From the NCBI RefSeq assembly GCF_000340215.1, contig NW_006921532.1, positions 6,476,550-6,540,549 on the forward strand: DNA of 64,000 nt, read 5' to 3'. Every line of letters begins with the position of its first letter. Within the stretch, counting starts at the first letter, position 1. Source of the DNA: Pseudocercospora fijiensis CIRAD86 (lineage: Eukaryota; Ascomycota; Dothideomycetes; Mycosphaerellales; Mycosphaerellaceae). The notes beneath the pieces are model-generated. The model was not told the origin of the DNA. It made no database searches and saw only the letters and a list, made by a program, of their open reading frames with translations. Below, piece by piece: positions 53,688 through 64,000 of this stretch. Both the position numbers and the translations under genes were made by a program.

Positions 53688-54532
53688 CTTGGCTGTGATC
53701 TACAAGGCGAAAGAGTGAGGCCTGTATGTTTGAGGATGCGTGGACGTCCAGACGCGAGATTGCGAGGGAAAACGCGTCTGGGCCGCACGGAGTGTATGTG
53801 AGAGGAGTAGAAGCAGTGGTCAAGTGCACAAGCAGGTACTTACTGTCATCTCATGACGCCCTTACCATAGCGCCCATCCGTACCTGCTCATCCCAGTCCC
53901 ATTCTTCCTTCTTTGCATTTGTCTCCGAGTCTATTGGAGGCTCTCGGCATCCTCTGACACCAGTTGCAGCAGGTGATCGTCGTCTACTATTGAATAGGTG
54001 CAGAGCAGATGCATCGCGTGTGCGGAGGGCAGAGGGTGCAGCAGCGTCTTTCGTAGATCACTGCTGAAGTGGTGTTTCCTTCCTGCAGATAGCCGCATGA
54101 TGAGTGCAACATGCACATGCGACGTGACCGCGTCGTCAGGAACAGGTTTAATGGCTTGGCAGGAAGCAAAGTGGTTGGTGGCTCGGATTGTGGAGGCTCA
54201 TCTCACGAAATTGGAGTCGCAGCACTTCCGCTGCATTTCTGTTTCAATACAGTACACGGGTATTTAATAACATTAGCAAACCTTGTGAGCATCCACATCG
54301 CTACAAACACATGGTTTGTCTTGTGAGCTATTATATCTGCCATGCCAGTTATTAGTCTGCCGCTCCGCTCGAATTAGATCGATCATGAAACACAATACAC
54401 ATTTCACACGAGACGTGCAGGAATCAACCAAATGGATATAGCATTGCTAGGAGCCGAAGTATCCCCGTAGTCAAAAATTATTGCCGTGTACAAATTGCCA
54501 GAAACCATCCATCTACCCACGCTGCCGTACAG
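53688..54532. other. intergenic between GH47 and the AGC kinase
   Basis: About 0.85 kb, holding the GH47 promoter and the kinase 3' flank. No gene seen. Confidence 0.5.
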
Positions 54533-56265
54533 TCAAGGATCGAGCATGAAATCGTCGCCGTCAAGAAGACTCCTGCTCGCAACATAACTGAATCCGCCGA
54601 ATGGGTTGCTCTTGTTAACAGCTGAGGTCGTTGTGAAGTCGAAGGTCTTACCAGCACGGGACATGACCGGGCTGAGTGGCAGATCAGTAAAGTCGGCGCT
54701 GAAATTCTCGGCCAACTCTGGATCAGTCACAAGAGGCTGGATTGGCTAAGAGCAACGTTAGCATGGTGGGAATCTGATGCCCAACTGTGACTTACCGCTT
54801 CAAGCTCGCGTCTTTCGAGTTTCTTCCAGTCGATTTTGCGGAAGAAGCGGTGCGACTTCAGCTCCTTGATCCCTTTCGAGGTAGTACCTCCAAGGCGCTT
54901 GTGCGGCTCCTTGCGCAGTAAACGGGTTAGAAGATCCTTGGCATCAGGCCCAAGGAAGTACGGCAGCTGCAGCTTCTGCTTCAAAATATTCTGCTGGATC
55001 TTGGCGTGGTTGTTGCCTCCAAATGGTGGACTGCCGGTGAGAAGATCAAAGCCGATCGCTCCGAGCCCCCACCAATCCACAGAGAAGTCGTAGGGTTTGC
55101 CCTCAACCACCTCAGGTGCCATGTAGTCAATCGTGCCCAGGACGCTATTGGTGCGCTCACCCTCGTCTTCCAGTGCGACCTTGGACAGGCCGAAGTCGGT
55201 CAGCAGGAGATGGCCTTCGTGATCTAGCAGACAGTTCTCGGGCTTCAAGTCGCGGTAGATCACTCGCACGTTTTGATGCAAATGCTCCAAGGCAAGCACC
55301 ATCTCAGCCATGTAGAAGGACGCGACTTCCTCGCTAAACATGCGTTCCATGGCCAAGTGCGTGAAGAGCTCGCCTCCTTGTGCATATTCAAGAATCAGGT
55401 AGAGCTTTTCTTGGTCCTGGAAGGCGTAGTAGAGCTTCACTACGAAGGCATGACGATTGACTGACTCCAAGATGGTACGCTCAGTGCGAGTCTGCTCGAT
55501 GAGACGCTTGTGCACGGTAAGGCTTGCCTTCTTGAATTGTTTCTGAGCGTAGAGTCGCCCAGTGGCCCGCTGCTTGACAAGGTGTACGGTTCCAAATGCG
55601 CCCTTGCCTAGACAGCGTAGCGGCTCGAAGTCGTCGGCATGCATCTTGCGATGGATAGAGGCGGTCCGCAAGCCGCCTTCGATGGCCTGCGAAGCATACA
55701 AGGGAGTGCGGGAGCCAGCATCGGAGCTGACAAAGTCTTCGCCTAATGGAACATCATATGTCTCCATCTCGGTACGGTCGCCTTCGCTCCCTACTGAAGA
55801 TGGTGTCGCTGTGGCATCCGAGGCGTTAGTCAAAACTCGGGCCAAGCTGGGCTTGTCGGTGTCCAAAGCCAGAGCATCAAGGCGTTGACGAAGGGTGCTA
55901 ATCCCACTTGCTGGGGTAGATGGTCGCAAAGCCGGGCTAGATGTAAGGCTTGGCAAGTCCTTGGTGGCTCCGAAGCGCGGCGTGTTCACTGTGGAGATAT
56001 CAGACTCCTCGCCACCAGAAGTAACTGGTGTCTGAAAGCCTTTGATGACATTCACCGCTGGCGCTGCTGGCGGCATGCCTTTCTTCTTGTTCTTCTTCCG
56101 CTTCTTGGCTTTTTCTCGGATTGCGTCGTGATCCAGCTTCGGAATTGGAATGGGGGCGGGAGCGTGCGCTTCGCATGGCTGAACTCGCGGCGAGGCTATC
56201 TTCATGGGCGGAGAGCGCTGTACCTCGAGCACACTAGTGCTGGCATCAATGTCCATGGCGGGCAT
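54533..56265 (-). CDS. AGC protein kinase, S6K/Psk1-like
   Basis: A serine/threonine kinase of the AGC group resembling fission yeast Psk1 and S6 kinases, TORC1-controlled enzymes that phosphorylate ribosomal protein S6. Two exons, 54796-56265 and 54533-54745 (50-bp intron GTAAGT...GCTAAC...TTAG), give 560 residues. A disordered N-terminus with a basic KKRKKNKKK stretch (about 53-62) leads to the kinase domain (about 214-474). It has the glycine loop GKGAFGTV (220-227), Lys242, YRDLKPEN (337-344, with Tyr replacing the usual His), DFG 357-359 and the T-loop NSVLGTIDYMAPE. Exon 2 supplies the AGC tail: turn motif LPLSPV (Ser515) and hydrophobic motif FGGFSY (Ser543). The readthrough frame past the first exon is not the real end. 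Confidence 0.93.
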
Positions 56266-56850
56266 CTTGCGCCGTTCTTAGAGATCCCGCCCGCAAAGCT
56301 ATTCCTGTCCACGTGCTGGAAGGTATCACTTCCTGACCTTACGCGATTTCAATCGCTTGCAGACACTCATCCGATTCAACTGACGTTGATCGGTGTATTT
56401 CTCCGGACTTGGAAGTAGATCCGTTTCAACTTGCGCAACTTGAGCGCCGAAAATTGTAGGCCTGCCGGCCAGCGCGGTTTTCGCCCACCTTCAGGAGTTC
56501 CCTACGGTGGGCTCAAGACCGATAGCCAGAGCAATGCGGCGAAGCTGGACTCAGTGCGAGACAGACCTGCGGCGGTGCCTGGGAAGGACGCGGAAAGGTC
56601 GCCAAGTGCGAAAGTGAAGACTGTAGCGGCTGGAGCGGAGTAGCCCATCGACGGTGATGTTCGGGTTGGTGGTGAATGTGTCGAAATCGTCAGGTCTGGC
56701 CCGACGACGTGAATTTCTGTGGTTTGGAGGGTGGTTGTCGTAGAATCGCAGGTAGGGAGTAGGAGGCACCGGTCGCCGCAGAGGTTGGAGGTCGGTATCT
56801 TGGCATGTTTGCTATTTTTGGCAAATGAGCCGGTTGAGGTAAGCACGTTG
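56266..56850. other. intergenic between the kinase and the copia element
   Basis: Normal composition. Minus-strand frames between 56500 and 56910 look mildly protein-like and start close to the transposon junction (MPRYRPPTSAATG at about 56815), but I cannot identify them. They might be the start of a small gene whose upstream region was separated by the insertion. Confidence 0.4.
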
Positions 56851-57032
56851 TGTTGTGAATCGTGCTAGGGATACAACTAATCATCGGATTGACAACTATG
56901 TAACTATACAAAGAAGGATTAGGAGCCTGCTACAGAAACTGCAGTTAATATACCTATTGTATGTCCTTCCTCTTAGTATAGGTTAGCTAATAGTATCAGC
57001 TAACTAGTATATTACCTAACTGAACTATAATA
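56851..57032 (-). repeat. 3' LTR of the copia element
   Basis: 182 bp. In plus-strand reading it starts TGTTGTGAATCG and ends ATAATA; the end has been converted from ACAACA by RIP. Confidence 0.93.
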
Positions 57033-57043
57033 CTCCCCCTTAG
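57033..57043 (-). other. polypurine tract of the copia element
   Basis: Reading on the minus strand, the purine run AAGGGGGAG abuts the 3' LTR exactly, as required for plus-strand DNA priming. Confidence 0.75.
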
Positions 57044-57738
57044 GTAGAGATGATATACTATTTAGATTAGACACTCTAAATCTAGGCTTAGAGCTTTACT
57101 TTATCTTCTAACTGTCTTTAGATATTAGACTATATCTGCTTTATATGCAGCTTTATATACTATGCTACTTATACGTGCTTATATTATATTGTTTGCTAAT
57201 TGGTTTGCTTTAGAGTAATATCCTTAGTCGTAATTGCAGGGTTAGCAGGCGCCTATAAAAGACACTTGAACTTAACTAGATAACTTAAACTTTTATAATC
57301 TACTCTTTAGCAATCCCTAGAGCACTAGTAGCCTTTACTAGATTTCAAATTCTCACTAAGACCTTTTAAGTCTAATAGCTAGCCGAGACTTCATTATAGC
57401 GATGATTCTTTACCCTAGCCTAGGGAGTATAGCGAGTAGTATAGGTAGTAGTAGCAGCGGCGGCGGTAGTGATAATCTAAATAAGAATCGGCACCCTTCG
57501 CGTTATAATAAGCTCTAGCTTATAGAGACTAGTAAGTATTGCTGTTAGAGTTTCCCTTTTTCTAACAATTTGCTAACTAGGCGTAGTCCTTAAGGAAGTT
57601 TAGTTAACTATCGCGATTCTCTAGAGAATTATCTAGTACTTAACTAATATTAGTCCGGAGTAGACTCCGCCTTAGCTACGCAACGTTGATGTTAGGCATT
57701 TTATTACGAGCTAGGATAATACTCGGCTGTTTCTAAGT

Positions 57739-58452
57739 ATGCCTCCGCGTCTACGTAAGGCGGCTAAGGCATTCAATTTAGGCTTAAAATCGAATGTTAA
57801 CTACTTACCTGCCGCGCTTATATATACGGCTGCTACTAGACGCGTACATACTAGTAACAGCTAGTGCGGTCCTTATAAGTAGTTAAAGGGTCCGTACTTA
57901 GAGTGTATAACTCTAAGTTATCGAATTAACGGTTAGGATATCGCTTTCCTAAAGGGCGCTTATACTAACTATGCTAGCCTAAATTATTATAGTCAATGCG
58001 AGTTCTCTAGTAAGTTGAATCTAGTCTTGTACATATTTTTTGAAGCAAAAATACTAATTCTTTTGTTAGGTTACGTCTCTCGGCTACGCTCTAATACGAA
58101 TCGTTAGACGCCTATAGCGCCTCTGCCGCCTCGTAATCCGGGGAGCAGAGTAGGTACTAATTAGCGTCGTCTGTATATACTAGTCCCGTCTAGCATCGAT
58201 TAGAGTACTCCTTAGGGCGCCTAGGTAGTAGCAAATTTGCTGCTACAGCAGGCAAATGCTTATGCCTAGGCTGCTGCTTAGGGACGTAGTCGTAGTCTAG
58301 GTTCTAGGTTGTCTACTAGTCCTAGCTCGACTCGTGATTCTAGTAGTCCTTAGAGGGGTTTCTCTAATTACGAAGACAGTAATGCTAAGATAGGTAGCTG
58401 ATTAGGGAGATTCGGTTTTTCTTCTAGTAGATAGAGAGCTGTAATGTGTGTT
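57739..58452 (+). pseudogene. antisense accessory ORF inside the copia element, zinc-cluster-like
   Basis: On the strand opposite to gag-pol, one frame runs from an ATG at 57739 for over 700 bases. Its interruptions are almost all TAG codons in place of CAG, plus one TGA. It begins MPPRLRKAAKAFNLGLKS. A cysteine-type region follows: GPYKxLKGPYLEC, then KGAYTNYASLNYYSQCEF. Tyr stands where Cys is expected, as RIP of TGC/TGT would produce. This matches the paired pattern GPCxxC...GACxNCxxxxxxxxC seen in many fungal repeat-associated proteins. The second half is Ser/Arg/Pro-rich low complexity (GRSRSLGSRLSTSPSSTRDS). No such frame is expected from the antisense of pol, because it lies beyond RNase H. 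It is dead in this copy; function unknown. Confidence 0.6.
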
Positions 58453-58699
58453 TTCGATTTTGAAATAGGCTAGGCAGTCTGGATTAGTAAAAGCCTTGCA
58501 GTATTAGAGAGTTTCTAACTCTTAAGGGCTGGGGTATTTCTTCCTGCTTAGTCTTAATATTATTATAAAAGAAATTTTGCAGCTTAGACTGTATAGTGTA
58601 GCTAGGCTGTTTCTAGAAATCAGAATGAAATTCAATAAGTGTATAAAGCTTGTTTTCTAATCCTACAAATAAGATTTTTCTTTCTAAAGGAGTAACTTA

Positions 58700-61600
58700 G
58701 GAGTTTGTCCTAGGGACGCTATATTATTAGAGAATTTTGTTTAGAGATTTAGGCTTAGTGAAACAGTCCGCTAGCTGTTTATTAGTAGTAACGAATTCGA
58801 TACTAATCTTTCCCTAGGCATACTGTTCTCTGCAGTAGTAGTTCCTAAGGGAAACGTACCTCGACCTCTTAGAATTTATATAGTCCTTAATAAGGGAAAT
58901 GGCTGACTGGTTGTCTACCTAGATATAAATCCTGTTGACTTCTTCCCTAGTCAGTAGTTGAAGCTTAGTTATCAAATTTCGGAGCTAGCAGATTTCTCTG
59001 TATGCTTCTATTAGAGCAATATACTCTACTTTAGTGCTAGAGAGTACGACTTCCTTCTAGAGCTGTAATCTCTATATAATTAGAGTGTTATTAAGAAGTA
59101 CAAGGGCGCCTAATATTGATCTTGATAATAAAGGGTTACTAGCAAAGTCTGCGTTAGAGTATACCTAAAATTCCAAAGTTTTCTTCTTTCTAAAGATAAG
59201 TCCTTTATCAACTATGCTAGCAATGTACCTCTAGAGATATTTAGCAGCTATAATATGCTTAGGTCCGGGATTCTAAAGGAACCTAGCAAGGTGGTTGACG
59301 GTATAGCTAATATCTAGTCTAGTTTAGTTAGCTAGAAACTGCATTTCACTAATTATAGTGTTAAACAGCTAGTAGTCCTAACGGTTATAGGGGGTTATAA
59401 GAGGCTCGTAAAGCTTCTTAAGTGGATGCTTTATTGGCTTGCACTAGTCTAAGCTATGCTTCTAAAGCTTCTCTTTAGTATAGTGTGTCTAGGAGATAGT
59501 AAGGTTTCCCTCCTTATCTTCCTTTAGATAAAGGCTTAGAAATAGGTTGGACGTAACAATCTTAATTGTATACTTCTTGCGAAGACCTTTAATTAGAGCA
59601 TCGATCTTTGCCTTAGAGGTTCTAAAGATTTAGAAGTTATCTATATAAAGGAGGACAAGAATACTATTACCTTACTATAGGTAACAGTTACTCTTTGTCC
59701 TAATTAGGCTAAGTTGACGAAGAGTGTCTAAAGCATTATAGTACTAGAGATTAGCAGCCTGCTTAAGGCTATACAATCCTTTTCTAATACGGATAATCTA
59801 CTTTAGAGGATGCTTCTTAAACAGGTACGCGCCTTCTAAGGGTCTAATAAAAATCTCTTTATCTAGAGGGGGATTCAAGAAAGCAGTCTCGATATCAACC
59901 TGTCTTCGCTTTTAGTTTTTGTTTACTAAAAGCCTAAGGACAAGTCTAGCAGTAGCTACTCTTAGTATAGGAGCGTAGGTGTTAATATAGTTAAGACCTT
60001 GCTTCTATATAAAGCCTCTAGCTGTCCATCTTGCCTTATATTTGTTAATAGAGCCGTCTAGCAGGTATTTGATCTTAAAAACCCATTTTCCTATTAGAGG
60101 TGTTCTGCCTTTTAGTAGGGATTCGGCTAGAATCTACTCGATTATACTAGACTTTTTAAGAGACCTTATCTCTTTTGTAACGGCTTTTCTCTATTTATCC
60201 TAGTTAGGCCTTTTTAGGGCTTCAGCTAGGGTTGTTAGGTTAGCTAGCTTCTAAGCATCTTTTATAGCAGTAGCTATAGCAATCTTAGTAATCTTGCTAT
60301 AGTTATGCTTAGCTACGGCTCTGCTAGACCTAAGTCGTACTTCGGCTTAAGGAGGGTTTAGCTAAGGTAGGTTAGGAGCCCTCTTTCTCTTGCTAGTAGT
60401 CTTAGGGACTTAGAAGGGAGTAATTGGGGTGTCTTCTAGTTTAGTAGTATCTGTTTCTTAAGTGTGCTGATTTTTCTTAGGAGCAGCTTCCTACTAGGCA
60501 GCTAGTAGTTCCGGTTAGTAATTTTAGAGTGTTAGCTTATTAGCTATAGGTATTAGCTAAGGTAGTGTTCCTTGCTTAAGTGTACCTTGCTCCCCCTAAG
60601 CTATAAGGGAGTCTTCCTAATCTTCCTAATTATAAGCCTACTAAGGCTAAGGGATGCTATCTCTAAATAGCTCCCCCTAAGGTTCTAAAGAGTGCTAAGG
60701 TGTTTGGTTATTACTAGGGAATAGTGCTAGGATTCCTAACTCAAATGAAAGGTTAGACTAGGTTTCAAGTACCTAAATAGTCTCCTAAGGGACAGCTAGT
60801 CTCAAATACTCCCCCTAAGCTTAAAGGGTACTTAGAAGCTTAGTGAAATTGTCTTTATAGACAAAGTCCTCGTTAAAGGTAACGTATAGAGAGAATCTGA
60901 TATTATGCTACTATACGCTATCCTTCTAGTGCGGGTTCTAAAGCAGATAGTTTGTTGATGAATTTTCTTAGAATCTAATAAACTAGTAAACGAAAGCTCT
61001 TAGTGCAAATTTCTAGGAGTTAAGTCGTTTAACCCCGGATTCGAGGTATTTGAATACCTTATAGCCAAATCGTCTCGTCTTAGACAGGTTAATGTCTATA
61101 CTACCGATATTCAAGTCTGATTCGAAAGCCTTAAGTGGAACTTCCTTAGTTCTTAAGTTTACTAGTCTGTTAGTTAGGTAAATCGAATATATTACTACAA
61201 AGCACTAGCAGTATATTAGTAGGCTAGAGTCAATTATTATTGCTCTTGCCTTAAGTAGAATCGTCTTGTTTAACGACTCTGCAATGCTATTCTGCTCCGG
61301 TATATATAGTATAGATATATCCTATCTAATGCTAACTTCCTCTATAAAATGTACTAGATCGTTGTTAGTAAACTCTCCCCCGCTATTACTAAAGATAATC
61401 TTAGGGATTTTGTTGTATTGCCTCTTGATTCTAGCTATCCAGTTAGTTAGCTTATTACTACTTGTTACCTTGTCTTTGTTTCGAAGTAACAGACCCTACC
61501 TAAGCCTAGTTTTAGCATTAGTTAGGATTATAATGTACCTGTTTCTAAACAGATTAAATAGTTGTACGCTAACAAGGTTAATATAGACTTCGTTAAGGGC

Positions 61601-63420
61601 TTTTTCTAGTCTAGTTCTATATTCTCTTAATACAACTCTTTAAGCTCTCGAGAGCTTGTAGGTCTTATAGTGCTCGAGTTTAGATATATCAACTTCTTCT
61701 AGGCCTAGAATAGCTTCTTTAGTAGCTGTTAGGATCTTGTTGCCGACGTAGCTAAGTCTCTAATGCTATCTTAATGTGTCCGCTCGTAGTCTAGCGATAG
61801 CTAGGGCTAATAGCTGCCCTTTCTAACTCGATTCTAAGTTTGGTTTTAAAGCTAAGCCTAGCATTTTGACTTTAGCATCTTTAAGGGTAAGTACTCCTTA
61901 TACTTCCTCAACCTTTCTAATTAGCTTGCCTTTAAGCATTAAAGTGCCTAAAGGTCTATCTAAGTAAATGCTATATTTCTTCTAAAGACGCTCTACTAAG
62001 ATTAGGTTGCAATCTGAGTTCGGGGAGTAGAGGACGTCTGTTAGAGTGATTAGGGTTTTCTTTCCTTTATAGATTAGGAAGATGTTAATAGTTCCTGATC
62101 GTAATATACTTAATTTTCCTACTGCTTAGGAGAACTGAACAGGCTTAGTTAGGTACTTGAGATCGCTAAACTAGCTCTTGTTCCCTATAATGTACAGTAA
62201 TATACCTGTATCCTAAACTTTTGTATTAGCTATTAGGTTCTTAGAGCTTGCTATAGCTAGTCCCGGCTTTGCAATAGCTCCCCTAATCAGGCCCCTACTA
62301 AGGCCGTCTAGCTGATAGTCTCCCTTATCTTCCGAGTTAGAGGAGGAGTCTAATTTATCTTTATTATTGTTAATAGCACTACTAGATTTGCCCTTTCCTT
62401 TGCCTTTACCCTTCTTACCTTTGTCTTTGTCTTTGCTCTTATCTTTCTTTCCCTAACTAGGTAGTGCTATATTAGGGTATTGCTTGTAGCACTTAGCGTT
62501 AGTGTGTTTGTGCTTATACTAAGTGCACTGGTCGTCATTATTGCTAATAGCCCCTCTAACAAGCTTTAAGCCGCTAGATAACTGTCTAGGAGGCTTTTCT
62601 CTCCTTAGGGACGTTATTATTACTTTAAGGGAGGAGTCCTTAGCTTTAGGCTTATTGTTATGCTTCTAGGATCTAAGCTATTCGTAACTAGAAAGGCCCT
62701 AAATAAACAGCATCCTAACAAGTATATTAGGCATCTTAATGTCTAATGACTTTATAGGCGCTTCTGTTGTTATAACTAAGCTAGCAAATTATTCTGTCGA
62801 TGTTTAGAATCTGTTGAACTACTGCTAAAAAGATTCGTAGTACTGCTAGGTATTCGGATTAGTAAGGGGCATTCTAATATACCTAATGAGTTTAATAGTA
62901 TTAAATATGTCTACGGTTATAATAGGCTTATATAGAGCCTTAATATAGTCGTATATATCCTTAGCTGACTTAGGTATATCACCGAAGTCTAGTCTAAGAG
63001 CAGGGTCGAGTCTAGTAATAAGTATACCTAGGGCTTGGATGTCTTTCTTTTTCCAGTCCCTAAATATGTCTCTATACTGCTAATCGGCTAAGTCCCCTAT
63101 AAATATGCTCTTTAGAGGTGGTTTTATTTCATTAGCCTAGTCAAGTCTATAGAATACTATACTAACTAGGTCCTTTTCTAGAAGGGCCGCCTAGAATATA
63201 AGCTTCTAGTCTTGGAAGTTAATCCCCTTCCTAAGAACCTGATTCTCCTTTGCTGTCTTTGTCTAATTAGTATCTATCGTTCCTAGCTGCCTTTTAGTAT
63301 AGTGCTAGGCAGGGCTTATAAGGGACACTTGCTAGGTTTTAGTCCGAACTAGAGCTCTTAACTAGGTACCTAATAGGTCTAGATAGCTAGCTCTATTTAG
63401 TAGACTCTAGAAACAGTTCT
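58700..63420 (-). pseudogene. copia gag-pol polyprotein, RIP-inactivated
   Basis: One long degenerate minus-strand frame. Near its 5' end a gag zinc knuckle reads C-T-(Q)-(C)-KHKHTNAKC, with the second Cys and the Gln lost to RIP, followed by a Lys/Gly-rich stretch (KDKDKGKKGKGKGKGK). Integrase is represented by PEQNSIAESLNKTILLKARA and TRRFGYKVFKYLE. Reverse transcriptase shows ILVLLYIDNF, where the catalytic YVDD has become YIDN. RNase H contains GYSNADFASNPLLSR and the block SSTKVEYIALIEAYREI. Stops are numerous and nearly all are TAG. The protein cannot be made from this copy. Confidence 0.88.
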
Positions 63421-63451
63421 TTTATAGTTGAACTGGACAGGTAAGCGTATA

Positions 63452-63467
63452 CGCCGGGCTTATAACC
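63452..63467 (-). other. primer-binding site, half-tRNA initiator Met type
   Basis: On the minus strand, the sixteen bases immediately inside the 5' LTR read GGTTATAAGCCCGGCG. With one TG to TA change reversed this is GGTTATGAGCCCGGCG, complementary to the anticodon-stem region of initiator Met tRNA rather than to a tRNA 3' end. This is the arrangement known for Drosophila copia, where a 5' half-tRNA primes. The match to this fungus's own tRNA is inferred from conserved initiator tRNA sequence. Confidence 0.7.
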
Positions 63468-63649
63468 TATTATAAATCGTGCTAGGGATGCAACTAATCA
63501 TCGGATTGACAACTATATAACTATACAAAGAAGGATCAGGAGCCTGCTACAGAAACTGCAGTTAATATACCCATTATGTGTCCTTCCTCTTAGCATAGGT
63601 CAGCTAATGGTATCAGCTGACCAGCATATCACCTAACTAAACCACAACA
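63468..63649 (-). repeat. 5' LTR of the copia element
   Basis: 182 bp, same length as its partner. In plus-strand reading it starts TATTATAAATCG (three TG to TA changes) and ends intact in ACAACA. Confidence 0.93.
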
Positions 63650-64000
63650 CGTTGACGGACAATAATAATGCCTTGAGCAGAGAGGCCAAAGGTTCTGCCC
63701 TGATTATCAGTCTTGCACTGTAAGGACGCGGCATATGTCGAAGGGCTCAGAGATGCGGACCTCACAACATAAAAATGACTAACGGTATAGGCCCACGCAG
63801 CCATGCGGTCTTTGGTCTGCGATTCTGAGCTGTTATACAGAGAGCCACAAGGCGAAGCACGCGCGTATAGAGCGGAGACGCCTCAGGATCTTCAAAAGGA
63901 CAAAGATGCCACGAAACGGATCCTACGCGAGCGGGCGCATTTGAACACTATGCATACAGTTCAACAGCATGGCCGTGAGACTCCTCACGAAAATGCACTG
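63650..64000. other. right-hand flank beyond the copia element
   Basis: Normal-composition DNA continuing the target site interrupted by the element. No gene is recognisable before the window ends. Confidence 0.5.

Larger units (their letters stand above)
56851..63649 (-). mobile_element. Ty1/copia LTR retrotransposon, structurally complete, RIP-inactivated
   Basis: A 6,799-bp element with two 182-bp LTRs (56851-57032, 63468-63649) and a 5-bp target duplication CGTTG on each side (56846-56850, 63650-63654). Coding is on the minus strand, so the right LTR is 5'. Next to it lies the primer site, and next to the left LTR a polypurine tract. Reading leftward, the order is a gag CCHC knuckle (about 62490-62530), integrase (PEQNSIAES near 61260-61300), reverse transcriptase (YIDN for the YVDD box near 59633-59650) and RNase H (SSTKVEYIAL near 59000-59050). 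Integrase before reverse transcriptase defines copia. About twenty LTR differences are all transitions. TAG codons at CAG positions interrupt the frame throughout. The length exceeds the usual 5-5.5 kb because of extra sequence between RNase H and the 3' LTR. Confidence 0.93.

Noticed and set aside
61266..61586. 106-residue plus-strand ORF within the copia element
   Set aside because: It is antisense to integrase and its Leu/Ile-rich composition follows from RIP-driven AT richness.

Overview
The window comes from a filamentous ascomycete (Pezizomycotina), most likely a Dothideomycete. Genes carry very short spliceosomal introns (44-83 bp, one of 192 bp) with GT/AG ends and CTAAC/CTGAC-like branch sites. 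The repeats are saturated with C:G to T:A transitions at CpA/TpG, the mark of repeat-induced point mutation (RIP). Gene content is typical of such fungi: galactokinase, seipin, Vps35, trimethyllysine dioxygenase, GH43 and GH47 enzymes, and a GT2 glycosyltransferase of the type known from wheat-pathogen work. The species assignment is inference.

Layout. 1-1.3 kb: a kinase-like pseudogene whose 3' half is destroyed by RIP. 1.8-4.5 kb (-): HMT1-type vacuolar ABC transporter. 5.1-12.5 kb: a 7.5 kb degenerate satellite with higher-order structure and no gene. 13.0-14.6 kb (-): GT2 glycosyltransferase. 14.6-17.9 kb: no convincing gene. 17.9-19.5 kb (+): galactokinase. 21.7-23.0 kb (+): seipin. 23.7-26.7 kb: a direct-repeat pair enclosing a small complete non-autonomous LTR element. 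26.8-38.3 kb is conserved housekeeping: TBC Rab-GAP (-), E2 ubiquitin-conjugating enzyme (-), BTB protein (+), Ser/Thr-rich secreted protein (+), retromer Vps35 (+). 38.9-43 kb is accessory: two frameshifted genes, a repeat relic and a small secreted cysteine-rich protein. 43.4-46.5 kb: an F-box-like family protein, a single-pass membrane protein and a coiled-coil protein ending in an HPD motif. 48.3-56.3 kb: GH43 arabinanase (+), trimethyllysine dioxygenase (-), GH47 mannosidase (-), S6K/Psk1-like AGC kinase (-). 56.85-63.65 kb: a structurally complete Ty1/copia element, coding on the minus strand and killed by RIP.

Genes do not form a cluster with one shared pathway. The most distinctive content is in the repeats: the composite satellite; the copia element, which carries a separate antisense zinc-cluster-like reading frame between its RNase H region and its 3' LTR and shows a half-tRNA initiator-Met type primer site; the small LTR element with a Pro/Glu/Asn/Tyr repeat frame; and a three-exon secreted cysteine-rich protein close to repeat debris.

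Gene models with introns were assembled by reading splice sites and protein continuity by eye; no alignment or expression data were available.
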